Assembly (NCBI GenBank): GCA_964509075.1
Contig: CAZDWC010000007.1
Span: 62,001-126,000, forward strand
DNA: 64,000 nucleotides
Source of the DNA: UBA7239 sp964509075
Lineage (GTDB): Bacteria > Pseudomonadota > Gammaproteobacteria > Pseudomonadales > UBA7239
Direction: 5' to 3'
Position numbers and translations under genes: made by a program
Notes under the pieces: model-generated
What the model was told of the DNA's origin: nothing
The model's input: the letters and a program-made list of their open reading frames with translations, nothing else
The model's database searches: none
Shown: piece by piece, positions 24,137-33,825 of the stretch
Layout of the letters: each line of letters starts with the position of its first letter
Position numbering within the stretch: the first letter of the stretch is position 1

Positions 24137-24165
24137 CCGGAAATGCTTGTATGGCAGATTTCCGG
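24137..24165 (+). other. Leader hairpin before the receiver gene
   Basis: CCGGAAATGC pairs with GCA, a two-base bulge and TTTCCGG, giving a ten-pair stem with a TTGTATG loop. It lies 37 bases upstream of the start codon at 24202. It may affect transcript stability or translation; there is no T-run for termination. Confidence 0.4.
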
Positions 24166-24201
24166 GTGATAAGTAGGCAATGTGAATACCGGAGTTACCC
24201 G

Positions 24202-24675
24202 ATGACAATTGAACAAACGATCCTGCTGGTGGACGACTATGCGCCCAACCTGATTTCGCTGGAAGCGGTTCTCGGGGATCCCGGCTGGACATTGCTGAAG
24301 GCAAGTTCCGGAATGGATGCGCTCAAGCTGCTGCTGAACCACGATGTTTCCTTGGTGCTGCTGGATGTGCAGATGCCGGAGATGGACGGCTTTGAAGTGG
24401 CTGCAATGATGCGCAAGAACAAGAAAACGCAGAATGTGCCCATCCTCTTCCTCACCGCAATCAGCAAGGAAGACAAGTACATCTACAAAGGATATCAGGC
24501 CGGTGCTGTCGATTACCTGTGCAAGCCGCTGAATCCGACCATCCTCCGCGCCAAGGTCGAGTTCTTCATGCAGCTCGACAAGCAGAAACGCGAACTGGAA
24601 GCCAAGCTGCGCGAAGCGCGTTCGCATCTCGACGCCTACCAGCAGGAAAAAACCCGCGTTCCCGAGAGTGCCTGA
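24202..24675 (+). CDS. Stand-alone receiver-domain response regulator
   Basis: The 157-residue protein is one CheY-like receiver (about 5-125) plus a charged coiled-coil tail (MQLDKQKRELEAKLREARSH). Acidic pocket Asp11/Asp12 and phosphoacceptor Asp55 (LLDVQMPEMDG) are present, as is the Lys of CKPLNP. It has no DNA-binding or enzymatic output domain, so it likely works through protein contact or a phosphorelay. The start at 24202 follows GGAG. The next gene, 84 bases on, encodes a large hybrid histidine kinase, which is the probable partner. Confidence 0.85.
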   Translation: MTIEQTILLVDDYAPNLISLEAVLGDPGWTLLKASSGMDALKLLLNHDVSLVLLDVQMPEMDGFEVAAMMRKNKKTQNVPILFLTAISKEDKYIYKGYQAGAVDYLCKPLNPTILRAKVEFFMQLDKQKRELEAKLREARSHLDAYQQEKTRVPESA

Positions 24676-24759
24676 GTGCTGCGCACACATTCACGTATCA
24701 CTCAATATATGTAGCTCATTTACAACAACTACTACTCAAATTGCCGGGAGAGAACCCTC

Positions 24760-27700
24760 ATGAACTGGGTCGAGAATCTGTCCATCCGCAACAAGGTCAG
24801 CGTCATTGCCGTCATTGGCGTCGCCGGGTTTCTCATCTTCCTGTTGCTCAACTATCGTCTTACCAGCAATGTACAGGGCGAGCTGGCGCAGATCATCAAT
24901 GCGGATTTGCCCACGCTGCAATTCACCAACGAATTGCAGGTCAAATACACGGAAATCGAGAAAGGATTCCAGTCTGCCCTCATTGAGGCCGACGATGATG
25001 TGCTTGACGAAACTACCCGGATGGCGACCGACCTCTCCACACGTTTTTTCGAGATAGAGCAAGACAATCCTGCCGAAGCTGTGGCACTGGAAAAGCTGCA
25101 CGCAAGCTTCAAGGCATATACCGATGAAGCCAAGTTGCAAACTCAAGCCGTCTTGCAAGGTGAAGACATAGGCAGCGAAGCTGCCAAAAAAGGTTTTGCT
25201 CGTGTCAATACAGCGCGTGTGGCCTATGAAGACATGCAGAAAAACTTCATCAGCAAGTGGTTCGAGAAATTCAACGCACGCATTACGGCAATACAGGGAC
25301 AGGAAAAGGAAATCATCGCCATCGGCGTCTCCATCGGCATTACGGTCAGCTGCCTGGTAATGCTGGTTTCCCTGGTGATCATTCGCATGATCACCAAGGT
25401 GCTGAACAATGCCGTCAATGTTGCTGACCAGATTGCCAGTGGCAACCTGCATCAGGACATTGACGTCACCGGCCACGATGAAGCCGGGCAGCTGATGTAC
25501 TCCCTGCGCGTGATGCGTGATGCCCTGCTCGAACAACACAATGACAATCGCATGCGCGATGAAGAACAGCGCGCACTGGCCGGACTCAATGAAGTCATGC
25601 GCGGCGACCTTGCCATGGACGAACTCGCTGCCAATGTGCTGCGTTACCTGGCGGCACACCTGCAGGCAACGATAGGCGCGTTTTATGTTCAGCAGGATAA
25701 TGCCCTGCAACTCTACTCCAGCTATGCCCACCAATATCGGCGCGGCAACCGCAACCGCTTCGAGATCGGCGAATCGATTGTCGGCCAGTGTGCGCTGGAG
25801 AAAAAACCGTTTGTGGTTACCGACATTCCCGAGGACTACATCAAGATCGGCTCTGCAGTCGGCATGTCTGCGCCGCGCAGTATTATCGTCGTGCCGGTGC
25901 TCTTCAATGGCGAACTGAAAGGTGTGCTCGAGTTGGGTTCCTTCCGTGATTTTGAAGAAGCCGACATGCGTTTTCTCATGCAGGGTGTTGAGGGCATAGG
26001 TATTTCCATCAATTCGGCGCAATCACGCGTACGCATGGAAGCCATGCTGAAGCAGACCACTGAGCAAGCTGAAGTCCTGCAATCGCAGCAGCGTGAGATG
26101 GAGAAAATCAACCTCGAACTTGAAGCGCGCTCGCTGGATCTTGACAAGCAGAAAAATGAAATCTTGCAGAAAAACCAGGAGCTGGAAAGGTCGAAAAAGG
26201 TCTTGATGGAAAAATCGGAGGCTCTGGAAGCCAGCGGCCGATACAAGACGCAGTTCCTTTCCACCATGTCACATGAATTGCGCACGCCTTTGAACAGCAT
26301 ATTGATTCTTTCACAAGCGCTGATGGATAACCGCAACAAGAATCTCAGCGCCAAGGATGTGGAACACGCCAGTGTCATTCATTCGTCAGGCTCGGATCTG
26401 TTGACACTGATCAACGACATTCTTGACTTGTCGAAGGTTGAAGAAGGCAAGATGGAGCTGGTCTACGAGAACATTGCCGTGAGGGAAATGGCGGCAGAAA
26501 TTGACAAGCGTTTCAAATATGTGGCGCAAAATAAGGGTCTGGAATTCTCTGTCACCGTCGAGGATGATGTGCCAGCTTCTCTCGGTACCGACATTCACCG
26601 TGTCAACCAGATTCTCAAGAACTTTATTTCCAACGCCATCAAATTTACTGAAAAAGGCGGCGTTTACATCAGTGTGCAGAAACCGCGCACACCGTTCATG
26701 CCTGTGCGTCAGAAGCTGGGCCGCGACGATGCTCTCGTTATTACTGTGCGCGACACCGGTGCCGGTATTCCGAAAGACAAGCAGGAAATCATCTTCGAGG
26801 CCTTCAAGCAGGCGGACGGCACTACCAGCCGCAAATATGGCGGCACCGGTCTGGGCTTAACGATCTCACGCGAGCTGGCACAATTGCTGGGCGGAGAAAT
26901 CGCGGTGTTCAGTGAAGGTGAAGGTAAAGGCAGTACTTTTGCCGTGATCCTGCCTCTGGAACGCACAGCAACCGGAACAGTGCCGGCTGCCAAGCCTGCG
27001 CCCGTCTACAAACAGGAGAAAACCGTCGCCGTTGCGCAGGCGCCAGCTGCCGACATGCAATTCCGCGTTCAGTCGCAGCGCGTTGATCGTTTGTTGATTG
27101 TCGAGGACGATGAAAAGTTTGCACGTATTCTCAGCGAGCTGATTTCGGAAGCCGGTCTGGTATGCGATGTGGTTTACAACGGCAACGATGCACTGACCTA
27201 CCTTGACCACTACCTGCCGCAGGCTGTGATACTGGATGTGTCGCTCCCCGATATGCCGGGCTGGGAAGTGATCAAGAAAATCAAGAAAACGCCAGGTGCC
27301 AGTGACATTCCCGTGCATGTGGTTTCGGCCATGCCGGAAAAACGTCAGGCGGAAACCCTCGGCGCCCGCGACTTCATTGAAAAGCCGGTTTCACAAAACG
27401 ATGTGGAAGAACTGCTGTCGCGCATCAAGGAAGAAATCAGTGGCGCTTTCAATCGTGTGTTGATCGTGGAAGACAGTGTCGAGTTGCACGAAATCATCGC
27501 CGAACAATTTGCCGGTCGCGGCATGGAAGCGGAGTTCGTCGAAACGGGTGCAGAAGCACTGGCACGTCTTGAGCGTAACGGTTTCGATTGCATGATCGTC
27601 GACCTGAAACTGCCGGATTGCGACGGTCTTGAGTTGCTGAAAACCATCCGCTCGTTCCAGAACTATACCGCCAAACCGATCATCGTGTTCACGGCGGAAG

Positions 27701-28332
27701 ATCTGTCTGCCGAGCGTGAATTCGAGATCAGCAAATACGCCGATCGCGTCATCATCAAATCCAACCGCGCCATGGAGCGTCTGCTGGATGCGACGCTGAT
27801 GTTCCTGCAATCGGTATCGCAGGACACAGGTTCCCGCGATGCCGATGCGGAAGGCAAACAGTATTTCGAGCAGCTGGTATCCGAGATGGAAGGTGCAGCC
27901 GAGGCAGCCGCGCCGCGCCGTGAATACGCACAGGGCAATGATGCCGCTCTCGCGGGCTGCAAGGTGCTGCTGGTGGATGACGATATCCGCAACATCTATT
28001 CGCTGTCGGCCATCCTGGAAGATCTCGGCATGGAAGTTTCACCTGCCATGAGTGGCGCCGAAGCCATCGCCAAACTGGGGGAGGAAAGTTTCGAGCTGGT
28101 GCTGATGGATATCATGATGCCGGAGATGGACGGCTATGAAGCCATGCGCCGCATACGCAAGATGCCCGGCCTTGCCGAGCTGCCGATGATCGCGCTGACG
28201 GCGAAAGCCATGAAAGAAGATCGCCAGCTCTGTATCGATGCTGGCGCCAGTGACTATCTGCCGAAGCCGGTGGACGTCGATTTGCTGAAGAAAATGATGG
28301 CGGGCTGGATCATGGAAGCCGCCGAGGCGTGA
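24760..28332 (+). CDS. Hybrid histidine kinase: TM-sensor-TM-HAMP-GAF-HisKA-HATPase-REC-REC-REC
   Basis: The 1190-residue protein has a first membrane helix (13-31), a helical periplasmic sensor (32-185), a second membrane helix (186-209), HAMP (210-262), GAF (about 285-425), a coiled coil (430-490), a HisKA domain with His505 in STMSHELRTPLN, and a HATPase domain (N-box NFISNAIKFT, DTGAGIP, GGTGLGL). Three receivers follow with Asp826, Asp948 and Asp1117. The layout resembles the large multi-receiver kinases of gammaproteobacteria and Bdellovibrio-like groups. No Hpt domain is visible. The upstream receiver protein may be a phosphorylation target. Signal and output are unknown. Confidence 0.9.
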   Translation: MNWVENLSIRNKVSVIAVIGVAGFLIFLLLNYRLTSNVQGELAQIINADLPTLQFTNELQVKYTEIEKGFQSALIEADDDVLDETTRMATDLSTRFFEIEQDNPAEAVALEKLHASFKAYTDEAKLQTQAVLQGEDIGSEAAKKGFARVNTARVAYEDMQKNFISKWFEKFNARITAIQGQEKEIIAIGVSIGITVSCLVMLVSLVIIRMITKVLNNAVNVADQIASGNLHQDIDVTGHDEAGQLMYSLRVMRDALLEQHNDNRMRDEEQRALAGLNEVMRGDLAMDELAANVLRYLAAHLQATIGAFYVQQDNALQLYSSYAHQYRRGNRNRFEIGESIVGQCALEKKPFVVTDIPEDYIKIGSAVGMSAPRSIIVVPVLFNGELKGVLELGSFRDFEEADMRFLMQGVEGIGISINSAQSRVRMEAMLKQTTEQAEVLQSQQREMEKINLELEARSLDLDKQKNEILQKNQELERSKKVLMEKSEALEASGRYKTQFLSTMSHELRTPLNSILILSQALMDNRNKNLSAKDVEHASVIHSSGSDLLTLINDILDLSKVEEGKMELVYENIAVREMAAEIDKRFKYVAQNKGLEFSVTVEDDVPASLGTDIHRVNQILKNFISNAIKFTEKGGVYISVQKPRTPFMPVRQKLGRDDALVITVRDTGAGIPKDKQEIIFEAFKQADGTTSRKYGGTGLGLTISRELAQLLGGEIAVFSEGEGKGSTFAVILPLERTATGTVPAAKPAPVYKQEKTVAVAQAPAADMQFRVQSQRVDRLLIVEDDEKFARILSELISEAGLVCDVVYNGNDALTYLDHYLPQAVILDVSLPDMPGWEVIKKIKKTPGASDIPVHVVSAMPEKRQAETLGARDFIEKPVSQNDVEELLSRIKEEISGAFNRVLIVEDSVELHEIIAEQFAGRGMEAEFVETGAEALARLERNGFDCMIVDLKLPDCDGLELLKTIRSFQNYTAKPIIVFTAEDLSAEREFEISKYADRVIIKSNRAMERLLDATLMFLQSVSQDTGSRDADAEGKQYFEQLVSEMEGAAEAAAPRREYAQGNDAALAGCKVLLVDDDIRNIYSLSAILEDLGMEVSPAMSGAEAIAKLGEESFELVLMDIMMPEMDGYEAMRRIRKMPGLAELPMIALTAKAMKEDRQLCIDAGASDYLPKPVDVDLLKKMMAGWIMEAAEA

Positions 28333-28372
28333 TGCTTTCTTCTGGCGAATTCGCTCCCTCTGTCGGGCGCGG

Positions 28373-29047
28373 CTACAACAGGCCGCGCTCAGCCATCGAC
28401 AACACCTGGCTGTCCCCAACAATCATGTGATCCAGTACCCGCACATCCACCAGCGCCAGCGCGTCGCGCAGGCGCAGCGTGATGCGCTCGTCGGCCTGGC
28501 TGGGTTCGGCAATACCGGATGGGTGGTTGTGGGCAAAGATCACGGCGGCGGCATGCAGTGCCAGTGCGCGTTGTACCACCTCACGCGGGTACACACTGCT
28601 GCTGTCCAGTGTGCCGGCAAACAATTCCTCCGCACGAATTACCCGATGCTGCGTGTCCAGGAAAAGACACAGGAACACCTCGCGGCTGTAATCGCGCATG
28701 CGGGCTTTCAGGTAATAACGCACGTCTTCCGGGCTGTTGAGGGCTGTCTCGCGCTGCAGGTTTTCCAGCAGATGCCTGCGCGACATTTCCAGTACCGCCT
28801 GTAACTGGGCAAAGCTGGCGGTGCCGAGGCCGTGGGTGGCGCAGAAGGCTTTCTGTTCTGCCTGCAACAGCTGGCGCAAGCCGCCAAAATGCTTCAGCAA
28901 TTCACGGGCGAGATCGACAGCGGTCTTGCCGCGCGTGCCGGTGCGCAGGAAGATGGCGAGCAGTTCGGCATCGGAAAGAGCGGTCGCCCCCTGTGCCAGC
29001 AGTTTCTCGCGCGGACGTTCGTTTTCGGGCCAGTCGGTGATACGCAT
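28373..29047 (-). CDS. radC: RadC-family JAB-domain protein
   Basis: The 224-residue product starts at the ATG after AAGGAGG (spacing 5 bases); the ATG at 29083 is less likely. It has an N-terminal helix-hairpin-helix region (GLGTASFAQLQAVLEM) and a JAMM metal-binding motif, AHNHPSGIAEPSQAD, in the C-terminal half. RadC was once linked to DNA repair, but its biochemical role remains uncertain; the motif indicates a zinc isopeptidase-like fold. It lies next to coaBC, divergent from it, as in many relatives. Confidence 0.93.
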   Translation of the reverse strand: MRITDWPENERPREKLLAQGATALSDAELLAIFLRTGTRGKTAVDLARELLKHFGGLRQLLQAEQKAFCATHGLGTASFAQLQAVLEMSRRHLLENLQRETALNSPEDVRYYLKARMRDYSREVFLCLFLDTQHRVIRAEELFAGTLDSSSVYPREVVQRALALHAAAVIFAHNHPSGIAEPSQADERITLRLRDALALVDVRVLDHMIVGDSQVLSMAERGLL

Positions 29048-29170
29048 GACAACCTCCTTGTCAGTGGGTGCTCGCTCCATCATTGAGCCCAGCTTTTAAC
29101 TACGCAATCACTTGCGGTGATGCTATCTTAGCCGGGTTTTTAGCGGCTGTCCGGAACAAAAGAATTGCGC

Positions 29171-30370
29171 ATGTCCAGCTCTCTCGCCAATCGCCAGATC
29201 ATTATCGGTATCACCGGTGGTATCGCCGCCTACAAGGCCGCTGAACTGGTGCGCCGTGTGCAGGATTGCGGTGCCGCCGTGCGTGTGGTGATGACCCCAG
29301 CTGCCACCGAATTTATCACGCCGCTGACCCTGCAGGCCCTCTCCGGTCACCCGGTGCACACCGCGCTACTGGATCCCGAATCCGAAGCTGGCATGGGCCA
29401 CATCCAGCTGGCGCGCTGGGCCGATGCCATCCTGGTCGCGCCCGCCAGTGCCGATTTCATGGCGCGTCTGGCGCAGGGGCAGGGCGATGACCTGCTGACC
29501 ACCGTCTGCCTTGCCAGCCAGGCACCACTGCTGCTGGCACCGGCCATGAACCAGGCGATGTGGAAGAATCCGGCGACGCAGGCCAATGCCGAGACTTTGC
29601 GCCAGCGCGGCGTCCAGCTGTGGGGTCCGGCTGAAGGCGTACAGGCCTGCGGTGATACCGGGCCCGGCCGCATGTTGGAAGCGGAGCAGCTACTGACACT
29701 GCTGGCGGGCCAGTTCCAGTCCGGCATACTGGCCGGCAAGCGCGTGTTGATCACCGCCGGCCCTACGCGCGAGGCCATCGACCCTGTGCGCTATATCAGC
29801 AATCACAGTTCGGGCAAGATGGGTTTTGCGCTGGCGCGCGCCTGTGCCGACGCCGGCGCCATTACCACGCTGATTGCCGGGCCGGTGGCACTGCCGACGC
29901 CGGCGCGTGTCGAGCGCATTGATGTCACCAGCGCACTGGAAATGTACGATGCCGTGCTGGCACGCGCTGGCGACAGCGACATGGTGATTGCCGCCGCAGC
30001 GGTCGCGGATTTCCGCCCGCAGCTTGTTGCCTCCAGCAAGATCAAGAAAGGCGACAGCGACACCATGACGCTCGAACTGGTGAAGAACCCCGATATCGTC
30101 GCCGCAGTGGCAGCGCTTCCCGACAAACCCTTCACGGTGGGATTTGCTGCGGAGACCGACAACGTCGAGCAATACGCACGCAACAAGATGGCGGGCAAGA
30201 AGCTCGACGCCATCATCGCCAACGATGTCAGCCGTGATGACATCGGCTTCAGCAGCGATGACAACGCAGTGCTCATGTTCTGGCACGGCGGCATGCAATG
30301 TTTTGACAAGATGGGGAAGCAGCAGCTCGCGGTCCAGCTGGTCGCGAAGCTGGTAGAATTGCTGCCCTGA
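29171..30370 (+). CDS. coaBC: Bifunctional phosphopantothenoylcysteine decarboxylase/synthetase
   Basis: The 399-residue enzyme performs two steps of coenzyme A synthesis. The N-terminal CoaC flavoprotein part (about 1-190) shows GITGGIAAYKAAELVRR and the substrate motif APAMNQAMWKNP. The C-terminal CoaB part has VLITAGPTREAIDPVRYISN, SSGKMGFALA and the KIKKGDSD loop that closes on the acyl intermediate. A TTG six bases earlier is in frame but the ATG at 29171 is preferred. The order coaBC-algC-argB matches Pseudomonas, except that dut is missing from between coaBC and algC. Confidence 0.95.
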   Translation: MSSSLANRQIIIGITGGIAAYKAAELVRRVQDCGAAVRVVMTPAATEFITPLTLQALSGHPVHTALLDPESEAGMGHIQLARWADAILVAPASADFMARLAQGQGDDLLTTVCLASQAPLLLAPAMNQAMWKNPATQANAETLRQRGVQLWGPAEGVQACGDTGPGRMLEAEQLLTLLAGQFQSGILAGKRVLITAGPTREAIDPVRYISNHSSGKMGFALARACADAGAITTLIAGPVALPTPARVERIDVTSALEMYDAVLARAGDSDMVIAAAAVADFRPQLVASSKIKKGDSDTMTLELVKNPDIVAAVAALPDKPFTVGFAAETDNVEQYARNKMAGKKLDAIIANDVSRDDIGFSSDDNAVLMFWHGGMQCFDKMGKQQLAVQLVAKLVELLP

Positions 30371-30439
30371 CAGACAGGCAATGCATCGGACTACCGGTGC
30401 TGGACGAACAAGACTCCACACTCAGGAGAGACTGTAAAC

Positions 30440-32887
30440 GTGAAGAAAATTAAATCGCTGTTCACCGAGAAACAGTCACTCACTGTGGCCATGGTTGCTG
30501 TTATCGCCGTTATCGCGGTTGTCACCGTTGCGCTATTGCCCGAACTCATCAACAATTCCAATCGCCGCCATGTGACACAAACAGCGAGCCATCTCGCTTC
30601 GATGCAGGCACAGGCACTGGGCAAGCGTGTCGACGATCTGCAATCTCATCTGCTGGGCCAGGCCCGCTCGGAAAACATTGAAACCTTGCTGCAACAGGGC
30701 GACCCCGCAGCATTGACCGCACTAGCCGACAAATTGCGCAGCAGTTACGAGATGGTGCAGACATTGAGCATCATTCCGGTTGGCGTAGACTATGGCAGCC
30801 TCAACCTGCGCTTTGCCCAGATCGAACGCCTGCAGCGCGCCAGCAAAGGCGAGGCTGTATTGCCGGAAGCCTATCAGGACAATGGTAACTGGATGTTTGA
30901 TCTGGTCGTGCCCGTGAAGGCGGCGGATGGGCATGTTGCCGGCAACTTGCTGGCGGTATTCAGTATCAAGTTGCTGCAATCCAGCCTCGAACAGTTACCG
31001 GCCACAATGGGGGAAACCGTCTGGTTGCAGAAATTTCCGCAATCACGCGAACAGACAGTGGCTCACAGTGGCAGTGGTCAAAATCTGGAGCTGGTCAGCG
31101 ATGCCGTTGCCAGCAATATTCCTCACTGGCAGGTGCGTGTAGTGCCGGGCCCGCAATTGCTGGATGAAGCGGTAGCGTCGCCGGCCATGCTGTTTGCGGC
31201 ACAAGGTGTGGTTATCATTGCCTGCCTGTTGGCGCTGTGGCTGGTGCATCGACGCACGCACGCCAAGTTGACCGTCGCCGCCGAAGCGCGTGTAACGCCG
31301 ATACAGATTCGAGGTGCGCGCAAGGTCGACAAGAATAATTTTGTTGTGGCTGAGGCTGCACCAGCAACAGTGGCCACGGAACTTGCCGATCCGTTGTTCC
31401 AGCACAGCGACCTGCTGGATTTTGATGACGACAATTACAACGTGCGTCCTGCAGAGCAGAAGCCGGCTACAGCATCGACAAAAGCCCGACAGTCCTCGCG
31501 CAAGGACAAGTTCAATGCACCGGCAAACATTTTTCGCGACTACGACATACGCGGCAATGCCGACAGGGAAATTTCCGATGAGCTGGCGCAGCGCATAGGC
31601 TTGGCGTTTGGCAGTGAGTGTCTGGAAAGCGGGCAAACGCATGTCATTCTTGCCGGCGATGGACGTCTGTCCACGCCACGCATCAAGGGCGCGCTGCAAC
31701 AAGGTTTGCTCGCCAGTGGTTGCCATGTCACCGACATCGGCGACGTGCCAACACCATTGATGTATTTCGCCACTCATACGCTGGGCATTACCCAGAGTGG
31801 CATTATGGTCACCGCCAGCCACAACCCGTCGGAAGACAACGGCTTCAAGATGGTGATCGGTGGCCGCACTCTCGCCAGCGAGCAGATCCAGCGCCTGCGT
31901 GATCGCGTACAAACTGGTGACTTCAATGAAGGCGAAGGCGAGTGTTTCCAGCGCGATGTGACCGCAGACTACATCAACTACATCGCCAATGACATTGTGC
32001 TCGCCGGCAGCTACCGCATCGTGCTTGATTGCGGCAATGGTATTGCCGGCAAGATTGCGCCGCGCCTGTTTGAAGAGCTGGGTTGTGATGTGGTGCCGCT
32101 GTATTGCGATGTTGATGGCGCTTTCCCCAATCACCCTGCCGATCCGAGCGTGCTGGAAAACCTGCGTGCTCTGGTCAACGCTGTTACGGAACAACACGCC
32201 GATCTCGGTGTGGCGTTTGATGGCGATGGCGACCGCCTGGCTGTGGTTACCGCCAACGGCGATATCATTTTGCCGGATCGCTTGTTGATGTTGTTTGCAA
32301 AAGACATTGTCTCGCGCAACCCTGGCACTGATATCGTTTTCGACGTCAAATCCACACGCTTGCTCAATGCCCTGATCAGCAGTTATGGCGGCAGACCGGT
32401 GATGTGGAAAAGTGGTCACTCGCACATCAAGAACAAGGTTATGGAAACCGGCGCGCTACTCGGCGGCGAATTGAGCGGCCACATTTTCTTCAAGGAGCGC
32501 TGGTTTGGCTTTGATGATGGCATGTACAGTGCGGCGCGCCTGCTCGAAATCATGTCAATTCGCGATCAGGATCTCGACAGCATTTTCGATTCATTTCCCG
32601 ATAGTGCCAGCACGCCGGAAATCCGCATTGCGGTACCGGAAGACAAGAAATTTGCCATCGTCAAACGCCTTGCCGAAAGAGGTGAATGGGGCAATGGCAA
32701 GTTGTCGACACTGGATGGTGTGCGCGTCGATTTCGCCAAGGGCTGGGGGCTGGTGCGCGCATCCAATACGGCAGCCGAATTGACATTGCGCTTCGAGGCT
32801 GACGATGCGGAAACACTGTCCACGGTGCAGTATGTATTCAAACAGCAGTTGAATGCAGCGGACAAGGATCTGAAACTGCCTTTTTGA
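30440..32887 (+). CDS. algC: Phosphomannomutase/phosphoglucomutase with membrane-anchored N-terminus
   Basis: The enzyme interconverts 1- and 6-phosphates of mannose or glucose for LPS and exopolysaccharide precursors. It starts at a GTG after AGGAGAG. Residues 1-350 are an N-terminal extension with membrane helices at about 16-36 and 248-268 and a periplasmic domain between; the mutase domain occupies about 355-815. Catalytic TASHNPSEDNGFK (Ser near 459), metal loop DGDGDR, sugar loop GGELSGH and phosphate loop RASNTAAELTLRFEAD are intact. A long form with this extension is known in some Pseudomonas annotations. Location before argB is conserved. Confidence 0.93.
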   Translation: MKKIKSLFTEKQSLTVAMVAVIAVIAVVTVALLPELINNSNRRHVTQTASHLASMQAQALGKRVDDLQSHLLGQARSENIETLLQQGDPAALTALADKLRSSYEMVQTLSIIPVGVDYGSLNLRFAQIERLQRASKGEAVLPEAYQDNGNWMFDLVVPVKAADGHVAGNLLAVFSIKLLQSSLEQLPATMGETVWLQKFPQSREQTVAHSGSGQNLELVSDAVASNIPHWQVRVVPGPQLLDEAVASPAMLFAAQGVVIIACLLALWLVHRRTHAKLTVAAEARVTPIQIRGARKVDKNNFVVAEAAPATVATELADPLFQHSDLLDFDDDNYNVRPAEQKPATASTKARQSSRKDKFNAPANIFRDYDIRGNADREISDELAQRIGLAFGSECLESGQTHVILAGDGRLSTPRIKGALQQGLLASGCHVTDIGDVPTPLMYFATHTLGITQSGIMVTASHNPSEDNGFKMVIGGRTLASEQIQRLRDRVQTGDFNEGEGECFQRDVTADYINYIANDIVLAGSYRIVLDCGNGIAGKIAPRLFEELGCDVVPLYCDVDGAFPNHPADPSVLENLRALVNAVTEQHADLGVAFDGDGDRLAVVTANGDIILPDRLLMLFAKDIVSRNPGTDIVFDVKSTRLLNALISSYGGRPVMWKSGHSHIKNKVMETGALLGGELSGHIFFKERWFGFDDGMYSAARLLEIMSIRDQDLDSIFDSFPDSASTPEIRIAVPEDKKFAIVKRLAERGEWGNGKLSTLDGVRVDFAKGWGLVRASNTAAELTLRFEADDAETLSTVQYVFKQQLNAADKDLKLPF

Positions 32888-32930
32888 TTTGCTTTAAACA
32901 GTTACCCCAATTTTGATTACGGATACAGAC

Positions 32931-33824
32931 ATGGCGTTAGCACGTGATGAAGCCCTGAATATTGCCAATGTATTGACCGAGGCGCTGCCTTATATTCGCC
33001 GCTTCACCGGCAAGACGATTGTGGTCAAGTATGGCGGCAATGCCATGGTAGATGACGCGCTCACCCAGAGTTTTGCGCAAGACATCGTGTTGATGAAACT
33101 GGTAGGCATCAATCCGGTGGTGGTGCATGGCGGCGGCCCGCAAATCGGAGCTCTGCTGGAAAAGCTGGGTATTCACTCTGAATTTATTGCCGGCATGCGT
33201 GTTACCGACAGCGCCACCATGGATGTGGTGGAAATGGTGCTCGGCGGCACGGTCAACAAGGCGATTGTCAGCTTGCTGAACCAGGCTGGTGGCAAGGCCA
33301 TCGGCATTACCGGCAAGGATGGCGGCTTGATCCAGGCGAAAAAAATGTATTTGCAACAGGCGAATAATACGCCCCTTGATATCGGTTTTGTCGGTGAAAT
33401 CGAACAGGTCAATCGCGATGTTGTCGACACATTGGTCAACAGTGATTTCATTCCGGTCATCGCCCCGGTGGGCGTGGGCAGCGACGGTCAGAGTTACAAC
33501 ATCAATGCGGATCTGGTCGCAGGAAAAGTTGCCGAGGCCCTTGGTGCAGAAAAGCTGATGTTGCTGACCAATGTGGCGGGGCTGCAAGATAAAAGTGGCC
33601 ATGTGCTGACGGGTTTGTCTACGCAGCAAGTGGATGCCCTGATCGCAGATGGCACTATTTACGGCGGCATGTTGCCGAAAATACAGTGCGCACTGGATGC
33701 GGTTAAAAATGGTGTCACCAGCGCGCATATCATCGATGGTCGTGTAGAGCATGCGGTACTGCTTGAAATCTTTACCGACAGCGGCGTGGGTACATTGATC
33801 ACCAATCACTCACATGGATGCTGA
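32931..33824 (+). CDS. argB: Acetylglutamate kinase
   Basis: ArgB phosphorylates N-acetylglutamate in arginine synthesis. The 297-residue protein starts at the ATG at 32931 (a TTG 18 bases earlier is not needed). It contains an N-terminal helix (EALPYIRRF) that in Pseudomonas-type enzymes mediates arginine-sensitive hexamer formation, the nucleotide-binding VKYGGNAM, the substrate loop VVHGGGPQIG and the C-terminal GGMLPKIQCALDAV. It follows algC and is followed without a gap by slmA. The other arginine gene here is argH at 48.6 kb. Confidence 0.95.
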   Translation: MALARDEALNIANVLTEALPYIRRFTGKTIVVKYGGNAMVDDALTQSFAQDIVLMKLVGINPVVVHGGGPQIGALLEKLGIHSEFIAGMRVTDSATMDVVEMVLGGTVNKAIVSLLNQAGGKAIGITGKDGGLIQAKKMYLQQANNTPLDIGFVGEIEQVNRDVVDTLVNSDFIPVIAPVGVGSDGQSYNINADLVAGKVAEALGAEKLMLLTNVAGLQDKSGHVLTGLSTQQVDALIADGTIYGGMLPKIQCALDAVKNGVTSAHIIDGRVEHAVLLEIFTDSGVGTLITNHSHGC

Positions 33825-33825
33825 C

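Larger units (their letters stand above)
23782..24201. other. 420-base intergenic region between divergent rpmB and the receiver gene
   Basis: It holds the rpmB promoter (23848-23876), a GC-rich inverted repeat around CCGCAGATGCTGCGG near 23905, and a leader hairpin close to the receiver gene (24137-24165). The AT-rich stretch 24030-24080 is a plausible location for the rightward promoter, but no clear -35/-10 pair was identified. No gene, including a short one, could be supported. Confidence 0.5.

Noticed and set aside
24736..26022. 428-codon minus-strand frame over the hybrid kinase
   Set aside because: Antisense to a clear kinase gene; composition is that of a shadow frame.
31043..32425. 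460-codon minus-strand frame over algC
   Set aside because: Antisense to algC, without any recognisable motif.
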